NCBI RefSeq assembly: GCF_017086445.1
Contig: NZ_CP070968.1
Span: 1,116,001 to 1,180,000 of the forward strand
Reading direction: 5' to 3'
Length of the DNA: 64,000 bases
Origin: Brevundimonas fontaquae
Lineage (GTDB): Bacteria > Pseudomonadota > Alphaproteobacteria > Caulobacterales > Caulobacteraceae
Below the pieces are notes generated by a model. It saw only the letters and a program-made list of their open reading frames with translations. It made no database searches and was not told the origin of the DNA. A program made the position numbers and the translations under genes. How positions within the stretch are numbered: the first letter of the stretch is position 1; each line of letters begins with the position of its first letter. Below, in pieces: positions 18,436-27,062 of this stretch.

Positions 18436-18944
18436 CGTCCAAGAGCCTGAAGATCGCCTTGGCCGTCTCGGTGGCCCTGAACCTGTTCGCCGTGGCGGGC
18501 GGGGTCACCTATGTCGTCAATCGCGACCGGATCGAACGCCGGATCGAGGATCAACGCCGTCCGGGGCGCGAGGGACCGCTGGCCGAGGTGCTGGCCGATC
18601 TGGATCCGGCCGTGCGCCAGCGCGTGCGCACCTCTCTGCGAGAATCGGCCCTAGCGGCGCGTCCTGATTTCGAAGCGGCCCGCGCCGCCCGGCGCGAGGC
18701 CATCGACGTCGCCGGTCAACCGACCCTGGACGCGGCCCGGGTCGAAAGCTTGCTGGAGCAGTCCAGAGCCGCCGAGATGCGGGGCCGCACGCGCCTGGAA
18801 AACGGCGCGGTCGCCGTGCTGGCGACGCTGACGCCCGAGGAGCGCAAGGCCCTGGCCCCGATTCTTCAGCGTAAGGGCAACGCCCGTCGCGCCGTCGCGC
18901 ACGGGCCGGATCACCGTCAGCCGGACGACCGCGCGCCCCGCTGA
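18432..18944 (+). CDS. Periplasmic heavy-metal sensor-like protein (CnrR/ZraP type)
   Basis: This 170-residue protein has an N-terminal anchor (IALAVSVALNLFAVAGGVTY, residues 8-27) and a helical periplasmic domain resembling the CnrR/ZraP/Spy group, with the usual pattern REAIDVAGQPTLDAARVESL, then SRAAEMRGRTRLENG and LTPEERKAL. In Cupriavidus CnrR senses nickel/cobalt through the anti-sigma CnrY; here the same three-part layout (sigma, membrane anti-sigma, sensor) is on one strand with 4-bp overlaps. The His-bearing tail HGPDHRQPDD could bind metal. The actual ligand is unknown. Confidence 0.75.
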   Translation: MTSKSLKIALAVSVALNLFAVAGGVTYVVNRDRIERRIEDQRRPGREGPLAEVLADLDPAVRQRVRTSLRESALAARPDFEAARAARREAIDVAGQPTLDAARVESLLEQSRAAEMRGRTRLENGAVAVLATLTPEERKALAPILQRKGNARRAVAHGPDHRQPDDRAPR

Positions 18945-18958
18945 CGGCGCTTCAGCGC

Positions 18959-19639
18959 TTAGCCTTTTCTGGACGCGCGGAAGGCGGCGACGGCGTTCAC
19001 CGCCGAGCGCACCGACGCCTCGATGGCGGCCCAGTCGCCCGACTTCACGGCTTCATCGGTCACCAGTTTGGAGCCCATACCCGCCGCGACGATGCCCGCG
19101 CCGAACCATTTGGCGATCGACGCCTCGTCCGGATCGACGCCGCCGGTGGGCATGATCTTGACCCAGGGCATCGGGCCCTTGACCGCCTTGACGAAGTCCG
19201 GGCCGCCGACCGACGAGCCGGGGAACAGTTTGACGATATCGCAGCCCAGTTCGTGCGCCTCGCCGATGTCGGTCACCGAACCGCAGCCGGGGAAATAGGC
19301 GACCATGCGCCGATTGCAGACCTTGGCCACGTCGGGGATCAGGCAGGGGCTGACCACGAACCGCGCGCCCCGGTTCAGATAAAGCGAGGCTGTCCCCGCA
19401 TCGACGACCGAGCCGATGCCCAGCACCACGTTTGGGTCGGTCTTGATCAGTTCGCGGTTGATCTCGCCGAACAGGTCGCAGGCGAAGTCGCCGCGATTGG
19501 TGAACTCGACCACCGGCGCCCCGCCGCGCGCGCAGGCGCGGATGACGTTCAGACTGACCTCGGCGTCGGGATGATAGAAGACCGGGCACACGCCCTGGGT
19601 CTGAAGCGCCTGAAGCACGCTGACGCGATCATGGGCCAT
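18959..19639 (-). CDS. eda: KDPG aldolase (2-dehydro-3-deoxy-6-phosphogluconate aldolase)
   Basis: Eda splits KDPG to pyruvate and glyceraldehyde 3-phosphate, the last step of the Entner-Doudoroff route. The first steps are encoded at 23441-28515. The 226-residue protein is of usual size; the Schiff-base lysine is Lys137 (CDIVKLFPGS) and the catalytic glutamate is Glu45 (VVEFTNRG). The start is ATG 19639 (MAHDRVSVLQ) with AGGAGACAG upstream; longer in-frame extension reads through non-conserved sequence. The gene is separate from edd, as in Caulobacter. It could also act on 4-hydroxy-2-oxoglutarate. Confidence 0.93.
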   Translation of the reverse strand: MAHDRVSVLQALQTQGVCPVFYHPDAEVSLNVIRACARGGAPVVEFTNRGDFACDLFGEINRELIKTDPNVVLGIGSVVDAGTASLYLNRGARFVVSPCLIPDVAKVCNRRMVAYFPGCGSVTDIGEAHELGCDIVKLFPGSSVGGPDFVKAVKGPMPWVKIMPTGGVDPDEASIAKWFGAGIVAAGMGSKLVTDEAVKSGDWAAIEASVRSAVNAVAAFRASRKG

Positions 19640-19777
19640 GTCTGTCTCCTGATGGTCCCGATGGGAAGGATCGTGGGACCGTTCGGCCTTCTGCTTATCG
19701 CACGCTCGGGCTAGGCCAAAGCCTGTGCAGACTGCTTCGCCTTTAGGCGACGGAACATATTGTTTCATTCGATGGTC

Positions 19778-19791
19778 TTGATCGAGGTCAA
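19778..19791. promoter_or_regulatory. FNR/FixK-type box
   Basis: TTGATCGAGGTCAA matches the FNR/FixK consensus TTGAT-N4-ATCAA except one base, and one more flanking pair extends it (CTTGA/TCAAG). It lies 50 bp before the acetyltransferase ATG (19842) and about 140 bp before eda on the other strand. If it activates from about -41.5, transcription would begin near 19826, just ahead of the ribosome site. This suggests low-oxygen control of the acetyltransferase. Confidence 0.6.
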
Positions 19792-19841
19792 GGCGCGACG
19801 GCGGCGAAAGGCCGAGGGTTTTGGTGCAAAAGGAGAACCCC

Positions 19842-20354
19842 ATGACTCTGCTCGATCGCGAACGGCTCGTCACTCGCACAGGCGTGCGTCTGGAGGTGCG
19901 TGCGGCGCGCGCCGAGGATGAACGCGCTCTGGCCGCCTTCTTCGCCAAGGTGACGCCCGAGGATATGCGGTTCCGCTTTCTCTCCACCAAGGGCGCGCCC
20001 GGTCACGACCAACTTCTGGCCCTGCTCGAAAAGCCTTCGGGCGATGGCGAGAGCCTGATCGCCTGGGGCGAGGACGGCACCGTCACGGCGACCGCCGTTC
20101 TGGCCGGCGATGCGGCGGGCGAACGGGCGGAGGCCGCCATTCTGCTACGGGGCGACCTGAAAGGGCAGGGGATCGGCTGGACCTTGCTGGAAAGATTGGT
20201 TTCGGAAGCGCGGACCCGCGGCTATGCGGTCCTGGAATCGCTGGAGGATCGCGCCAACCACGCTGCCCTGCAGGTCGAGAACGATATGGGGTTCGATCTC
20301 GCGCCGGTCGAGGACGACCCCACCCTGGTCTGGGTCAGCAAACGGCTGCGCTAA
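19842..20354 (+). CDS. GNAT-family N-acetyltransferase (Pat-like)
   Basis: This 170-residue single GNAT domain has the acetyl-CoA loop LKGQGIGWTLLERLVSEA. The segment VTPEDMRFRFLS resembles the GNAT part of the protein lysine acetyltransferase Pat/YfiQ, so a protein lysine substrate is plausible but not shown. No NDP-forming synthetase domain is attached. I start at ATG 19842 with AAAGGAG 7 nt upstream; an earlier TTG in frame overlaps this site. An FNR/FixK-type box about 50 bp upstream suggests induction in low oxygen. Confidence 0.8.
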   Translation: MTLLDRERLVTRTGVRLEVRAARAEDERALAAFFAKVTPEDMRFRFLSTKGAPGHDQLLALLEKPSGDGESLIAWGEDGTVTATAVLAGDAAGERAEAAILLRGDLKGQGIGWTLLERLVSEARTRGYAVLESLEDRANHAALQVENDMGFDLAPVEDDPTLVWVSKRLR

Positions 20355-20427
20355 TCAGCGCCGTCAGGCGTTTCAGCGGCGGTCCCCATCGGTTAGAAGG
20401 CGTCCAAACTGCAGGAAAGCCACGGCC

Positions 20428-20685
20428 ATGATGACCGCCATCTTCGTCTTCATCAAATGCGAGCTGGGCTACGCCAACGACGTGGCGGCCGATATCGTGG
20501 ACAATGTCGAGAACGTATCGGAGGTCTATTCCACCTCGGGTCAGCACGACCTGCTGGCCAAGTTCAACCTGCCGCGCGACGCCGACATCGGCACCTTCGT
20601 GACGAAACAGGTCCAGACTCGCCCGCACGTGCGCGACACCTTCACCGTCATCACCTTCTCGCCCTTCCTGCCCTCGAAGGCTTAG
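20428..20685 (+). CDS. Stand-alone Lrp/AsnC ligand-binding domain protein
   Basis: This 85-residue protein corresponds to the C-terminal RAM domain of Lrp/AsnC regulators (AIFVFIKCELGYANDVAADI, then SEVYSTSGQHDLLAKFNL and VRDTFTVITFSP) without the DNA-binding helix-turn-helix. Such stand-alone domains oligomerise and can bind amino acids; roles are mostly unknown. The start is ATG 20428 or 20431 with AGGAAAG upstream. Its stop overlaps the stop of a convergent membrane-protein gene by 4 bp. Confidence 0.85.
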   Translation: MMTAIFVFIKCELGYANDVAADIVDNVENVSEVYSTSGQHDLLAKFNLPRDADIGTFVTKQVQTRPHVRDTFTVITFSPFLPSKA

Positions 20686-21194
20686 GCTTTGCGGGGGCTG
20701 GCCTTGCGCTTGACCTCGTCCTTGCGCTCCTCGGCCTCGTCGTCGTCGCCGACCTTTTCCTCGACCGTGGCCGACAGGCGCTGGAAGACGCCAAGGCCCA
20801 CCAGAACCAGCACCGCGGCGATCAGCAGGGCGGTGGGATAGAGCAACTGCGCCACGTCCTCGCGCGCCGTCTTGAACACCACCACCAGCGCTCCCAGAAA
20901 CAGCGCGATGACGATGGTCGACAGGAACTTCGTCAGGCTGCGCCGGGCCTCGGCGGCGCTGCGACGCTCATTTCCGCGCCGCACCTCGTCCTCGAAGATA
21001 TATTTGGCCACGTCGAAGACGGCGATGGCGACGATGACATAGCCCAGCACGTCCAGAACCGCGTCGGCGCCGGATTTGTCGGGCGAGCCGATGCCGTGCA
21101 GCGCATCCTTCACCCCGAACCCGATCAGGGCCATGGCCGCCAGCAACAGCAGAAGGCTGGCGAAGGCGAACACCGCCCGGGTCAGATAGGTCAT
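20682..21194 (-). CDS. Conserved membrane protein, three to four helices
   Basis: This 170-residue inner-membrane protein has hydrophobic segments at about residues 7-30, 46-66, 88-108 and 117-140, and a highly charged C-terminal tail ([19 protein letters not shown]). The first segments resemble general stress/transport-related small membrane proteins in Sphingomonads and Caulobacter, but I do not recognise a named family. The start is ATG 21194 with GGAGGG upstream; an earlier in-frame start would run into the hmgA promoter region. The gene is divergent from hmgA with 115 bp between them. Confidence 0.7.
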   Translation of the reverse strand: MTYLTRAVFAFASLLLLLAAMALIGFGVKDALHGIGSPDKSGADAVLDVLGYVIVAIAVFDVAKYIFEDEVRRGNERRSAAEARRSLTKFLSTIVIALFLGALVVVFKTAREDVAQLLYPTALLIAAVLVLVGLGVFQRLSATVEEKVGDDDEAEERKDEVKRKASPRKA

Positions 21195-21240
21195 GAAAAT
21201 CCCTCCGCGAGGCCACAGCAACGCGCCAACCGCCAAGCTG

Positions 21241-21255
21241 TTGCCTGACGGGCAA
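21241..21255. promoter_or_regulatory. Candidate operator upstream of hmgA
   Basis: TTGCC (21241-21245) and GGCAA (21251-21255) form an inverted repeat around TGACG, 55 bp before the hmgA ATG and within the divergent intergenic space. Its size fits a dimeric repressor site for tyrosine/homogentisate control, but arms of 5 bp are short in GC-rich DNA. Confidence 0.3.
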
Positions 21256-21309
21256 AGGGTGACGCTGGCGCCGGGGACGGCTAAACGAGGGAGCATAGGG
21301 AGACATGAT

Positions 21310-22605
21310 ATGACGCGATCCAACGCGCCCGCCTACATGACCGGTTTCGGCAATCATTTCGCGACCGAGGCCGCGCCCGGCGCCCTGCCGGTGGGTCGCA
21401 ACTCGCCGCAGAAGACGCCGATGGGCCTGTATGCCGAACAGCTGTCCGGCACGGCCTTCACCGCCCCGCGCGCCGAGAACCGTCGTAGCTGGCTCTATCG
21501 TCTGCGTCCCTCGGCCCAGCATGGGCCTTACACCCCCTTCGATCAGGGGCGGGTCCGCTCCGGTCCGTTCGACGAGACGCTGCCCAATCCCAACCGGATG
21601 CGTTGGGACCCGCTGCCGATGCCGCAGGCTGCGACCGATTGGGTCGAGGGGCTGACGACCTATGGCGGCAACGGCGAACCGGACGGCGGGGCCGGGTCGG
21701 CCATTCACCTGTATGTCGCCAACCGGTCGATGACCGACCGGGTCTTCTATGACGCCGACGGCGAACTGCTGATCGTGCCCCAGGAGGGGGCGCATCGCTT
21801 CGTCACCGAGTTCGGCGTGATCGAGGCCCAGCCGGGTCACATTGTCCTGATCCCGCGCGGCGTGCGGTTCCGCGTCGAGGTCGAGGGGGACGTGCGCGGC
21901 TATGTCTGCGAGAACTACGGCAGTCCGTTCCGCCTGCCGGATCTCGGCCCCATCGGCGCGAACGGCCTGGCCAATCCGCGCGACTTCGAGACGCCGGTTG
22001 CGGCCTATGAGGACGTGGATCGCCCGACTGAGTGCGTCCAGAAATACGGCGGTCGCCTGTGGGCCACGACCTTCGATCACAGCCCGCTGGACGTCGTCGC
22101 CTGGCACGGCAATCTGGCGCCCTGCCGCTATGACACGGCCCGGTTCAACACGATCAATACCGTCAGCTACGACCACCCCGATCCGTCGATCTTCACCGTC
22201 CTGACCAGCCCGTCGGAGACGCCGGGCACGGCCAATATCGACTTCGTCATCTTCCCGCCGCGCTGGATGGTGGCCGAGGACACCTTCCGCCCGCCGTGGT
22301 TCCATCGCAACGTGATGAGCGAGTTCATGGGTCTGGTGACGGGCGCCTATGACGCCAAGGCCGGCGGATTCGCGCCAGGCGGCGCATCGCTGCACAACCG
22401 CATGAGCGGCCACGGCCCCGATCAAGCCAGCTATGACGGCGCGATCAAGACTGAACTGAAGCCGCACAAGATCGAAAACACCCTTGCCTTCATGTTCGAG
22501 ACGCGCATGCCGATCCGCGTCACGAAATGGGCGTCGGAATCACCGCAGATGCAGCTCGACTACGACGACGTCTGGTCAGGCTTCACCAAAGGACAGATCT
22601 CATGA
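21310..22605 (+). CDS. hmgA: Homogentisate 1,2-dioxygenase
   Basis: HmgA opens the ring of homogentisate to maleylacetoacetate in tyrosine/phenylalanine breakdown, using Fe(II). The 431-residue length is normal. The iron ligands are recognisable by alignment to the human enzyme: His in [14 protein letters not shown], Glu in the same block, and His in [11 protein letters not shown]. The N-terminal family signature [20 protein letters not shown] is intact. The start is ATG 21310 with AGGGAG 7 nt upstream. The usual partners (fumarylacetoacetase, maleylacetoacetate isomerase) are not adjacent; a small lipoprotein gene overlaps its stop instead. Confidence 0.97.
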   Translation: MTRSNAPAYMTGFGNHFATEAAPGALPVGRNSPQKTPMGLYAEQLSGTAFTAPRAENRRSWLYRLRPSAQHGPYTPFDQGRVRSGPFDETLPNPNRMRWDPLPMPQAATDWVEGLTTYGGNGEPDGGAGSAIHLYVANRSMTDRVFYDADGELLIVPQEGAHRFVTEFGVIEAQPGHIVLIPRGVRFRVEVEGDVRGYVCENYGSPFRLPDLGPIGANGLANPRDFETPVAAYEDVDRPTECVQKYGGRLWATTFDHSPLDVVAWHGNLAPCRYDTARFNTINTVSYDHPDPSIFTVLTSPSETPGTANIDFVIFPPRWMVAEDTFRPPWFHRNVMSEFMGLVTGAYDAKAGGFAPGGASLHNRMSGHGPDQASYDGAIKTELKPHKIENTLAFMFETRMPIRVTKWASESPQMQLDYDDVWSGFTKGQIS

Positions 22606-22964
22606 TCCGCATTTCCCTCATCGCCGGCGTCGCGCTTCTGGCCGCCGCCTGCGCGCCCCAGACCTCTGGCGCGGCGTCGGATGCGCCGATGCAGAGCGCC
22701 GACGCCGCGTCCTGCGCCACGCGCGGCGGCACGATGAAACAGGTCGGGCGGATGCAGTCCTGGCAGTGTGTCATCTCTTACGCCGACGCCGGCAAGCGTT
22801 GCACCGACGGCGATCAGTGCCAAGGCGACTGCCGCATCGAGGGCAACGGCGGCGTGGCGCCGGGGACGGCGACGACCGGCGTCTGCCAGGCGACCAGCGA
22901 CCGCTTCGGCTGCAATACGACGGTCGAGGACGGCAAGGCCGGCCCGACCCTGTGCATCGACTGA
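22602..22964 (+). CDS. Small cysteine-rich lipoprotein
   Basis: This 120-residue protein has a lipoprotein signal ([17 protein letters not shown], lipobox AAAC) and about eight further cysteines in the mature part ([46 protein letters not shown]), suggesting a disulphide-stabilised periplasmic domain. ATG 22602 overlaps the hmgA stop by 4 bp, so it is translated with hmgA. The function is unknown; the tight coupling hints at a link to tyrosine catabolism or merely to operon convenience. A hairpin follows at 22982. Confidence 0.75.
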   Translation: MIRISLIAGVALLAAACAPQTSGAASDAPMQSADAASCATRGGTMKQVGRMQSWQCVISYADAGKRCTDGDQCQGDCRIEGNGGVAPGTATTGVCQATSDRFGCNTTVEDGKAGPTLCID

Positions 22965-22976
22965 GAACGCAGGCAC

Positions 22977-23007
22977 GAAAAAGCCCCCGTCGTGAACGAC
23001 GGGGGCT
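22977..23007 (-). terminator. Bidirectional hairpin terminator
   Basis: An 11-bp stem AGCCCCCGTCG / CGACGGGGGCT (22982-22992 with 22997-23007), loop TGAA, has an A-run on its left side, so it reads as a stem plus TTTTT on the minus strand. It best terminates the minus-strand lipoprotein gene at 23045-23350, and may also slow convergent transcripts from hmgA. Confidence 0.85.
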
Positions 23008-23044
23008 GATCCATCCGTAAACGGATTTAGTGGGTCGCCAGACC

Positions 23045-23350
23045 TTAGTGGGTCGAAGGCGTGTTGGCGGTGGTCATGCCGCCGTCGGCGTTTCCGGCTT
23101 TCTGCTCGACCATGTCGGCCTTGCGGTCCGCGTTTTGCTCGACCTGATCGGCCTTGTCGTTCAGGGCCTTTTCTTGCGCTTCGTTCGAAGTGGCGGCGGC
23201 CTGTGCTTCGAGCTGATCGGCGCGGGCTTCACCCGTCGCTTCGATGGCGTCGGCTTGCTTTTCAGCGGCCTTGTCGGCGGCGCTTTCACCGCAGGCGGCG
23301 ACGCCGGCCAGCATGAAGACCGAAGCGGCGGCGATGGCGAACTTTTTCAT
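23045..23350 (-). CDS. Small Ala/Glu/Lys-rich lipoprotein, coiled coil
   Basis: This 101-residue protein has signal MKKFAIAAASVFMLAGVAAC with a lipobox (VAAC), then an alpha-helical, Ala/Glu/Asp/Gln-rich body with heptad-like repeats (AADKAAEKQADAIEATGE, NDKADQVEQNADRKADMVEQ), like abundant small envelope lipoproteins in Caulobacterales. The function is unknown; a structural or stress role is possible. The start is ATG 23350. A short duplicated stretch (TTAGTGGGTCG) straddles its stop codon. It ends in a clear terminator. Confidence 0.8.
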   Translation of the reverse strand: MKKFAIAAASVFMLAGVAACGESAADKAAEKQADAIEATGEARADQLEAQAAATSNEAQEKALNDKADQVEQNADRKADMVEQKAGNADGGMTTANTPSTH

Positions 23351-23440
23351 GTGAGTTTCCTCTCCTAGATGGAAACACACAAACGCCACGGTGACGGTTC
23401 GGTTCACGCCGCCGTGAGATTTTCGTGATCGCTCGTCGCG

Positions 23441-24412
23441 TCAGCCCTCCGACTGGGCGAAGGCGACCCGCGCAGCGCCCAGCAGGGCGGCGTGTTTGTG
23501 CATGATCACCTTGGTCGGAATGTCTTGCATATACTCCTTGAACCGGCCCTTGCGCTCGAACCGCTGACGGAAGGGGCTGGCCTTGATGAAGGGCAGGATG
23601 CGCGGAACAATGCCGCCGGCGATATAGACGCCGCCGCGCGCGCCGGTGGTCAGGGCGATGTCGCCGGCGACCGCGCCCAGGATGGCGCAGAAGCGGGCCA
23701 GGGTCGCGCCACACGGGCTGTTCGGATCCGCCAGGGCCGTTGCAGTGATCTGAGCGGGATCGTCAATGTGGGTCTCGCGCCCGTCGATCTCGGCCAGGGC
23801 CCGGTGCATGTTCAGCAGGCCCGGACCGCAGATCAGACGCTCGATCGACACCCGGTCATAGCGGCGACGCAGAATGCGCAGGATTTCATCCTCAACCGGA
23901 TCGCCGGGGGGGAAGCAGGCGTGCCCGCCCTCGGACGGCATGGCCATTTCCTTGCCGGCCGCATCGCGCACCAGGGCCGAGACCCCGAAACCGGTGCCGG
24001 GGCCGAGCACCGCGACGGTGCAGTGCGGATCGCCGTCGACTGGACCGCCTAGGCTTTCCAACTGGTCTTCCGGCACGACGGGCGCGCCCCAGGCCAGGGC
24101 CTCGAAGTCGTTGATCAGCTTGACGGGTTTCAGGCCCAGGGTCTGAAGCTCCGCCTCCGACACCTGCCAGGGCGAGTTGGTCAGGTCGATGGCGCCGTCC
24201 GTGACCGGACCGGCGACGGCGATCACGCCGCCCGTCGGCTTGACCTCGCAGCCGCCGATGAAGGCGGCGACGCCTTCCAGGAAGGTCGGATAGGTCTCGG
24301 CCGGGAAACTCTCGTGATGGTCCAGCACGGGTTTGCCGTCGACCATGCGGGCCACGGCAAAGCGGGCGTTCGTGCCGCCGACATCGCCGACGAGAAGGGT
24401 CTTGTCATTCAT
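23441..24412 (-). CDS. glk: Glucokinase
   Basis: Glk phosphorylates glucose with ATP to feed the Entner-Doudoroff route. The 323-residue protein is of the bacterial Glk family: phosphate loop GDVGGTNARFAV at the N-terminus, the glucose-binding LINDFEALAWGAP, the second phosphate motif GPGTGFGVSAL, and the adenosine motif ARGGVYIAGGIV. The start is ATG 24412. It is the last gene of zwf-pgl-edd-glk, 30 bp after edd, so all four enzymes from glucose to KDPG are expressed together. Confidence 0.95.
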   Translation of the reverse strand: MNDKTLLVGDVGGTNARFAVARMVDGKPVLDHHESFPAETYPTFLEGVAAFIGGCEVKPTGGVIAVAGPVTDGAIDLTNSPWQVSEAELQTLGLKPVKLINDFEALAWGAPVVPEDQLESLGGPVDGDPHCTVAVLGPGTGFGVSALVRDAAGKEMAMPSEGGHACFPPGDPVEDEILRILRRRYDRVSIERLICGPGLLNMHRALAEIDGRETHIDDPAQITATALADPNSPCGATLARFCAILGAVAGDIALTTGARGGVYIAGGIVPRILPFIKASPFRQRFERKGRFKEYMQDIPTKVIMHKHAALLGAARVAFAQSEG

Positions 24413-24442
24413 TGGGTCGTTTCCTGCGCTCGGTTCGGTGGA

Positions 24443-26344
24443 TCAGGCGTCCACAGTCCGATCGACGAAGTTGGGATTGGGCGGGGTGTCGTCGTTGCCG
24501 CGCGAACCGGTCGGCAGGGCGAAACAGACCGTCGCCCCCTGTTCGGCCGTCGTGACCACATGGCGGAAGGCGCCGAACAGTTCACGGCCATAGCCCCAGG
24601 ACGAACCCTCGGCGTTGGCGGCGGACCGGGCGGCCAGCGGACGAGCGGTCAGGTCGGGAACGCCGACGGTGGTCAGAACGCCAGCCTCGGCGTCCAGGCG
24701 TATGATGTCGCCGTCCTGAACATGGGCCAGCGGACCGCCGGCCAAGGCCTCCGGGCTGACGTGGATGGCGGCGGGCGTCTTGCCGCTGGCGCCCGACATG
24801 CGGCCGTCGGTGACGAAGGCGACCTTGAATCCCTTGTCCTGAATGACCGACAGGGCCGGCGACAGGCTGTGCAGTTCGGGCATCCCGTTCGCCTTGGGTC
24901 CTTGGAAGCGCAGAACAACGACCACGTCGCGGAACAGCTTGCCGTCTCGGAAGGCTTGCAGCGCGTCTTCCTGGGTCTCGAACACGGCGGCAGGCGCCTC
25001 AACGATGCGGTTCTCGGGTTTGACGGCGGAAATCTTGATGACCGCGCGACCCAGGTCGCCCTGAACCAGACGCAGGCCCCCCTCCTTGTCGAAGGGGTTC
25101 GAGGCTGGGCGCAGGATATCGAGATCCAGGCTCTCCGCGACCCCGTCGCGCCAGACCAGTTCGCCGTCCACCATCGACGGTTCCTGGAAATAGGCCTGGA
25201 TGCCCTGACCCATGATGGTCGTAACGTCGGCGTGGATGTTGCCTGCCCGGGCCAGTTCACGCGCAATGAAGGCGACGCCGCCGGCGGCCTGGAAGGCGTT
25301 CACATCCGCCGAGCCGTTGGGATAGACCCGCGCCAACAGCGGCGTGACCGACGACAGCTCGTCCATGTCGGTCCAGTCGATCAGCACGCCCGCCGCCCGC
25401 GCCATGGCGACCAGGTGGATGGCGTGATTGGTGGAGCCGCCGGTGGCCAGCAGGGCCACGATCATGTTGACGATGGACTTCTCGTCGATGACGTCGGCCA
25501 TGCGGCACTCGCCGCTGCGCGCCAGTTCGACCGCCCGTTTGGCCGCCGCCGCGGTCAGGGCGTCGCGCAGACCGGTGTCGGGATGGACAAAGGCGGTGGA
25601 GGGCATGTGCAGTCCGCCCAACTCCATCATCATCTGGTTGGAGTTGGCGGTGCCGTAGAAGGTGCAGGTGCCGGGCGAGTGATAGCTGCCGATCTCGCTT
25701 TCCAGCAGGGTCTGACGATCGACCTTGTTCTGCGCATATTCGGCCCGGACCCTGGCCTTCTCCGCATTCGGAATGCCCGATGGCATCGGACCGGCCGGGG
25801 CGAAGACGACGGGCAGGTGGCCGAAGGCCAGGGCGCCCATGAACAGGCCAGGAACGATCTTGTCGCACACGCCCAGCATCAGGCCGGCGTCGAAGGCGTC
25901 GTGCGTCAGGGCGATGCCCGCCGACATGGCGATCAGGTCGCGGCTGAACAGCGACAGCTCCATGCCGGGACGACCCTGGGTGACGCCATCGCACATGGCG
26001 GGGGTGCCGCCGGCGACCTGGGCCGTGGCGCCGACCTCGCGCACGGCCTTGCGCACCACGTCGGGGAAGCGCTCGAACGGCTGGTGGGCCGACAGCATGT
26101 CGTTATAGGCGGTGACGATGCCTAGATTGGGCTTGGACCCGTCCATCGCCGTCAGCTTGTCGGCGATCGTCTGGCCCGCGAAGGCGTGGGCCCAGTTGGC
26201 GCAGGACAGTTTGGCGCGGCCGGCGCCGCTGTCGCGCGCCGCGTCCATGCGACGGATGTAGTCGGCGCGGGTCTCGCGGCTTTTCTCGACAATGCGGGCG
26301 GTGACCGCGGCGACCGTAGGATGCAACTTGGATTCGGGGGCCAT
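24443..26344 (-). CDS. edd: 6-phosphogluconate dehydratase
   Basis: Edd removes water from 6-phosphogluconate to make KDPG; it is an iron-sulphur enzyme of the IlvD/Edd family. The 633-residue length is normal. Family blocks seen are [72 protein letters not shown] and [21 protein letters not shown] start at ATG 26344 (MAPESKL) behind GGAGGAAGG; earlier in-frame codons overlap pgl. It begins 1 bp beyond the pgl stop, so the two are coupled. Confidence 0.97.
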   Translation of the reverse strand: MAPESKLHPTVAAVTARIVEKSRETRADYIRRMDAARDSGAGRAKLSCANWAHAFAGQTIADKLTAMDGSKPNLGIVTAYNDMLSAHQPFERFPDVVRKAVREVGATAQVAGGTPAMCDGVTQGRPGMELSLFSRDLIAMSAGIALTHDAFDAGLMLGVCDKIVPGLFMGALAFGHLPVVFAPAGPMPSGIPNAEKARVRAEYAQNKVDRQTLLESEIGSYHSPGTCTFYGTANSNQMMMELGGLHMPSTAFVHPDTGLRDALTAAAAKRAVELARSGECRMADVIDEKSIVNMIVALLATGGSTNHAIHLVAMARAAGVLIDWTDMDELSSVTPLLARVYPNGSADVNAFQAAGGVAFIARELARAGNIHADVTTIMGQGIQAYFQEPSMVDGELVWRDGVAESLDLDILRPASNPFDKEGGLRLVQGDLGRAVIKISAVKPENRIVEAPAAVFETQEDALQAFRDGKLFRDVVVVLRFQGPKANGMPELHSLSPALSVIQDKGFKVAFVTDGRMSGASGKTPAAIHVSPEALAGGPLAHVQDGDIIRLDAEAGVLTTVGVPDLTARPLAARSAANAEGSSWGYGRELFGAFRHVVTTAEQGATVCFALPTGSRGNDDTPPNPNFVDRTVDA

Positions 26345-26345
26345 A

Positions 26346-27062
26346 TCAGCCTTCCTCCGTCCACAGAACTTCAAGGGGAACGCCGGCAGCGATCAAAGCG
26401 GCGATGGGCTGGGTCTTGGGATCGCCTTGGTACTGTTCTTCGAAGACGAGACGCTTGGCGGCGCCCTTCAGGCCCAGGATCACCCGGCCCGCAGACATCA
26501 GATAGGGCAGGTTGATCGACAGCCGTTCGAGCGTCGGCGCCATGCCATCGCGCCCATGCGGCACGCCCAGAACGGTCGGCTTCAGCGTCGGGGTCAGCAG
26601 CGTCTTCAGCGTCGGGCTTTCGGGGAACATGGAGCAGATATGGCCATCCTCGCCCATGCCCAGAAGCACCGCATCGAACCGCCCGCCGGCATCGCCAAGG
26701 GCCTTGGCCGCCACGATGGCCGCACGGTCCACGGTGACCTCGGGCGTATAGAGCGGGATGAAGCGTGCGGCGGCCGCCTTGTCCTGAAGAAGCACGTCGC
26801 GGATCAGCCGGGCGTTCGATTCCGGCGAGGTTTCAGGCACATAACGCTCGTCCACCAGGGTCACGGCGATTTTCGACCAGTCCAGATCGGTCGCCGCCAA
26901 GCGGCGGTAGACGGGCGCTGGCGTCGAACCGCCGGGACCGGCGAACAGGGCCCGGCCATGGTCGCGGACGGCCGCGCCAAGAGTTTCGGCCAGACGCGCG
27001 GCGATGGCTTCGGCCCAGGTCTCGACGGAGTTGAAGGCTTCGATGGCGGGGGTCTCAGACAT
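26346..27062 (-). CDS. pgl: 6-phosphogluconolactonase (DevB type)
   Basis: Pgl hydrolyses 6-phosphogluconolactone. The 238-residue protein belongs to the DevB/SOL group, recognised from VTLVDERYVPETSPESNARL and the loop LLGMGEDGHICSMFPESPTL. It overlaps zwf upstream by 8 bp and leaves 1 bp before edd, giving tight translational coupling across the pathway. The start is ATG 27062. Confidence 0.94.
   Translation of the reverse strand: MSETPAIEAFNSVETWAEAIAARLAETLGAAVRDHGRALFAGPGGSTPAPVYRRLAATDLDWSKIAVTLVDERYVPETSPESNARLIRDVLLQDKAAAARFIPLYTPEVTVDRAAIVAAKALGDAGGRFDAVLLGMGEDGHICSMFPESPTLKTLLTPTLKPTVLGVPHGRDGMAPTLERLSINLPYLMSAGRVILGLKGAAKRLVFEEQYQGDPKTQPIAALIAAGVPLEVLWTEEG

Noticed and set aside
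23027..23055. Duplicated TTAGTGGGTCG around the lipoprotein stop codon
   Set aside because: An 11-bp slip-type duplication at a gene end with no sign of function.
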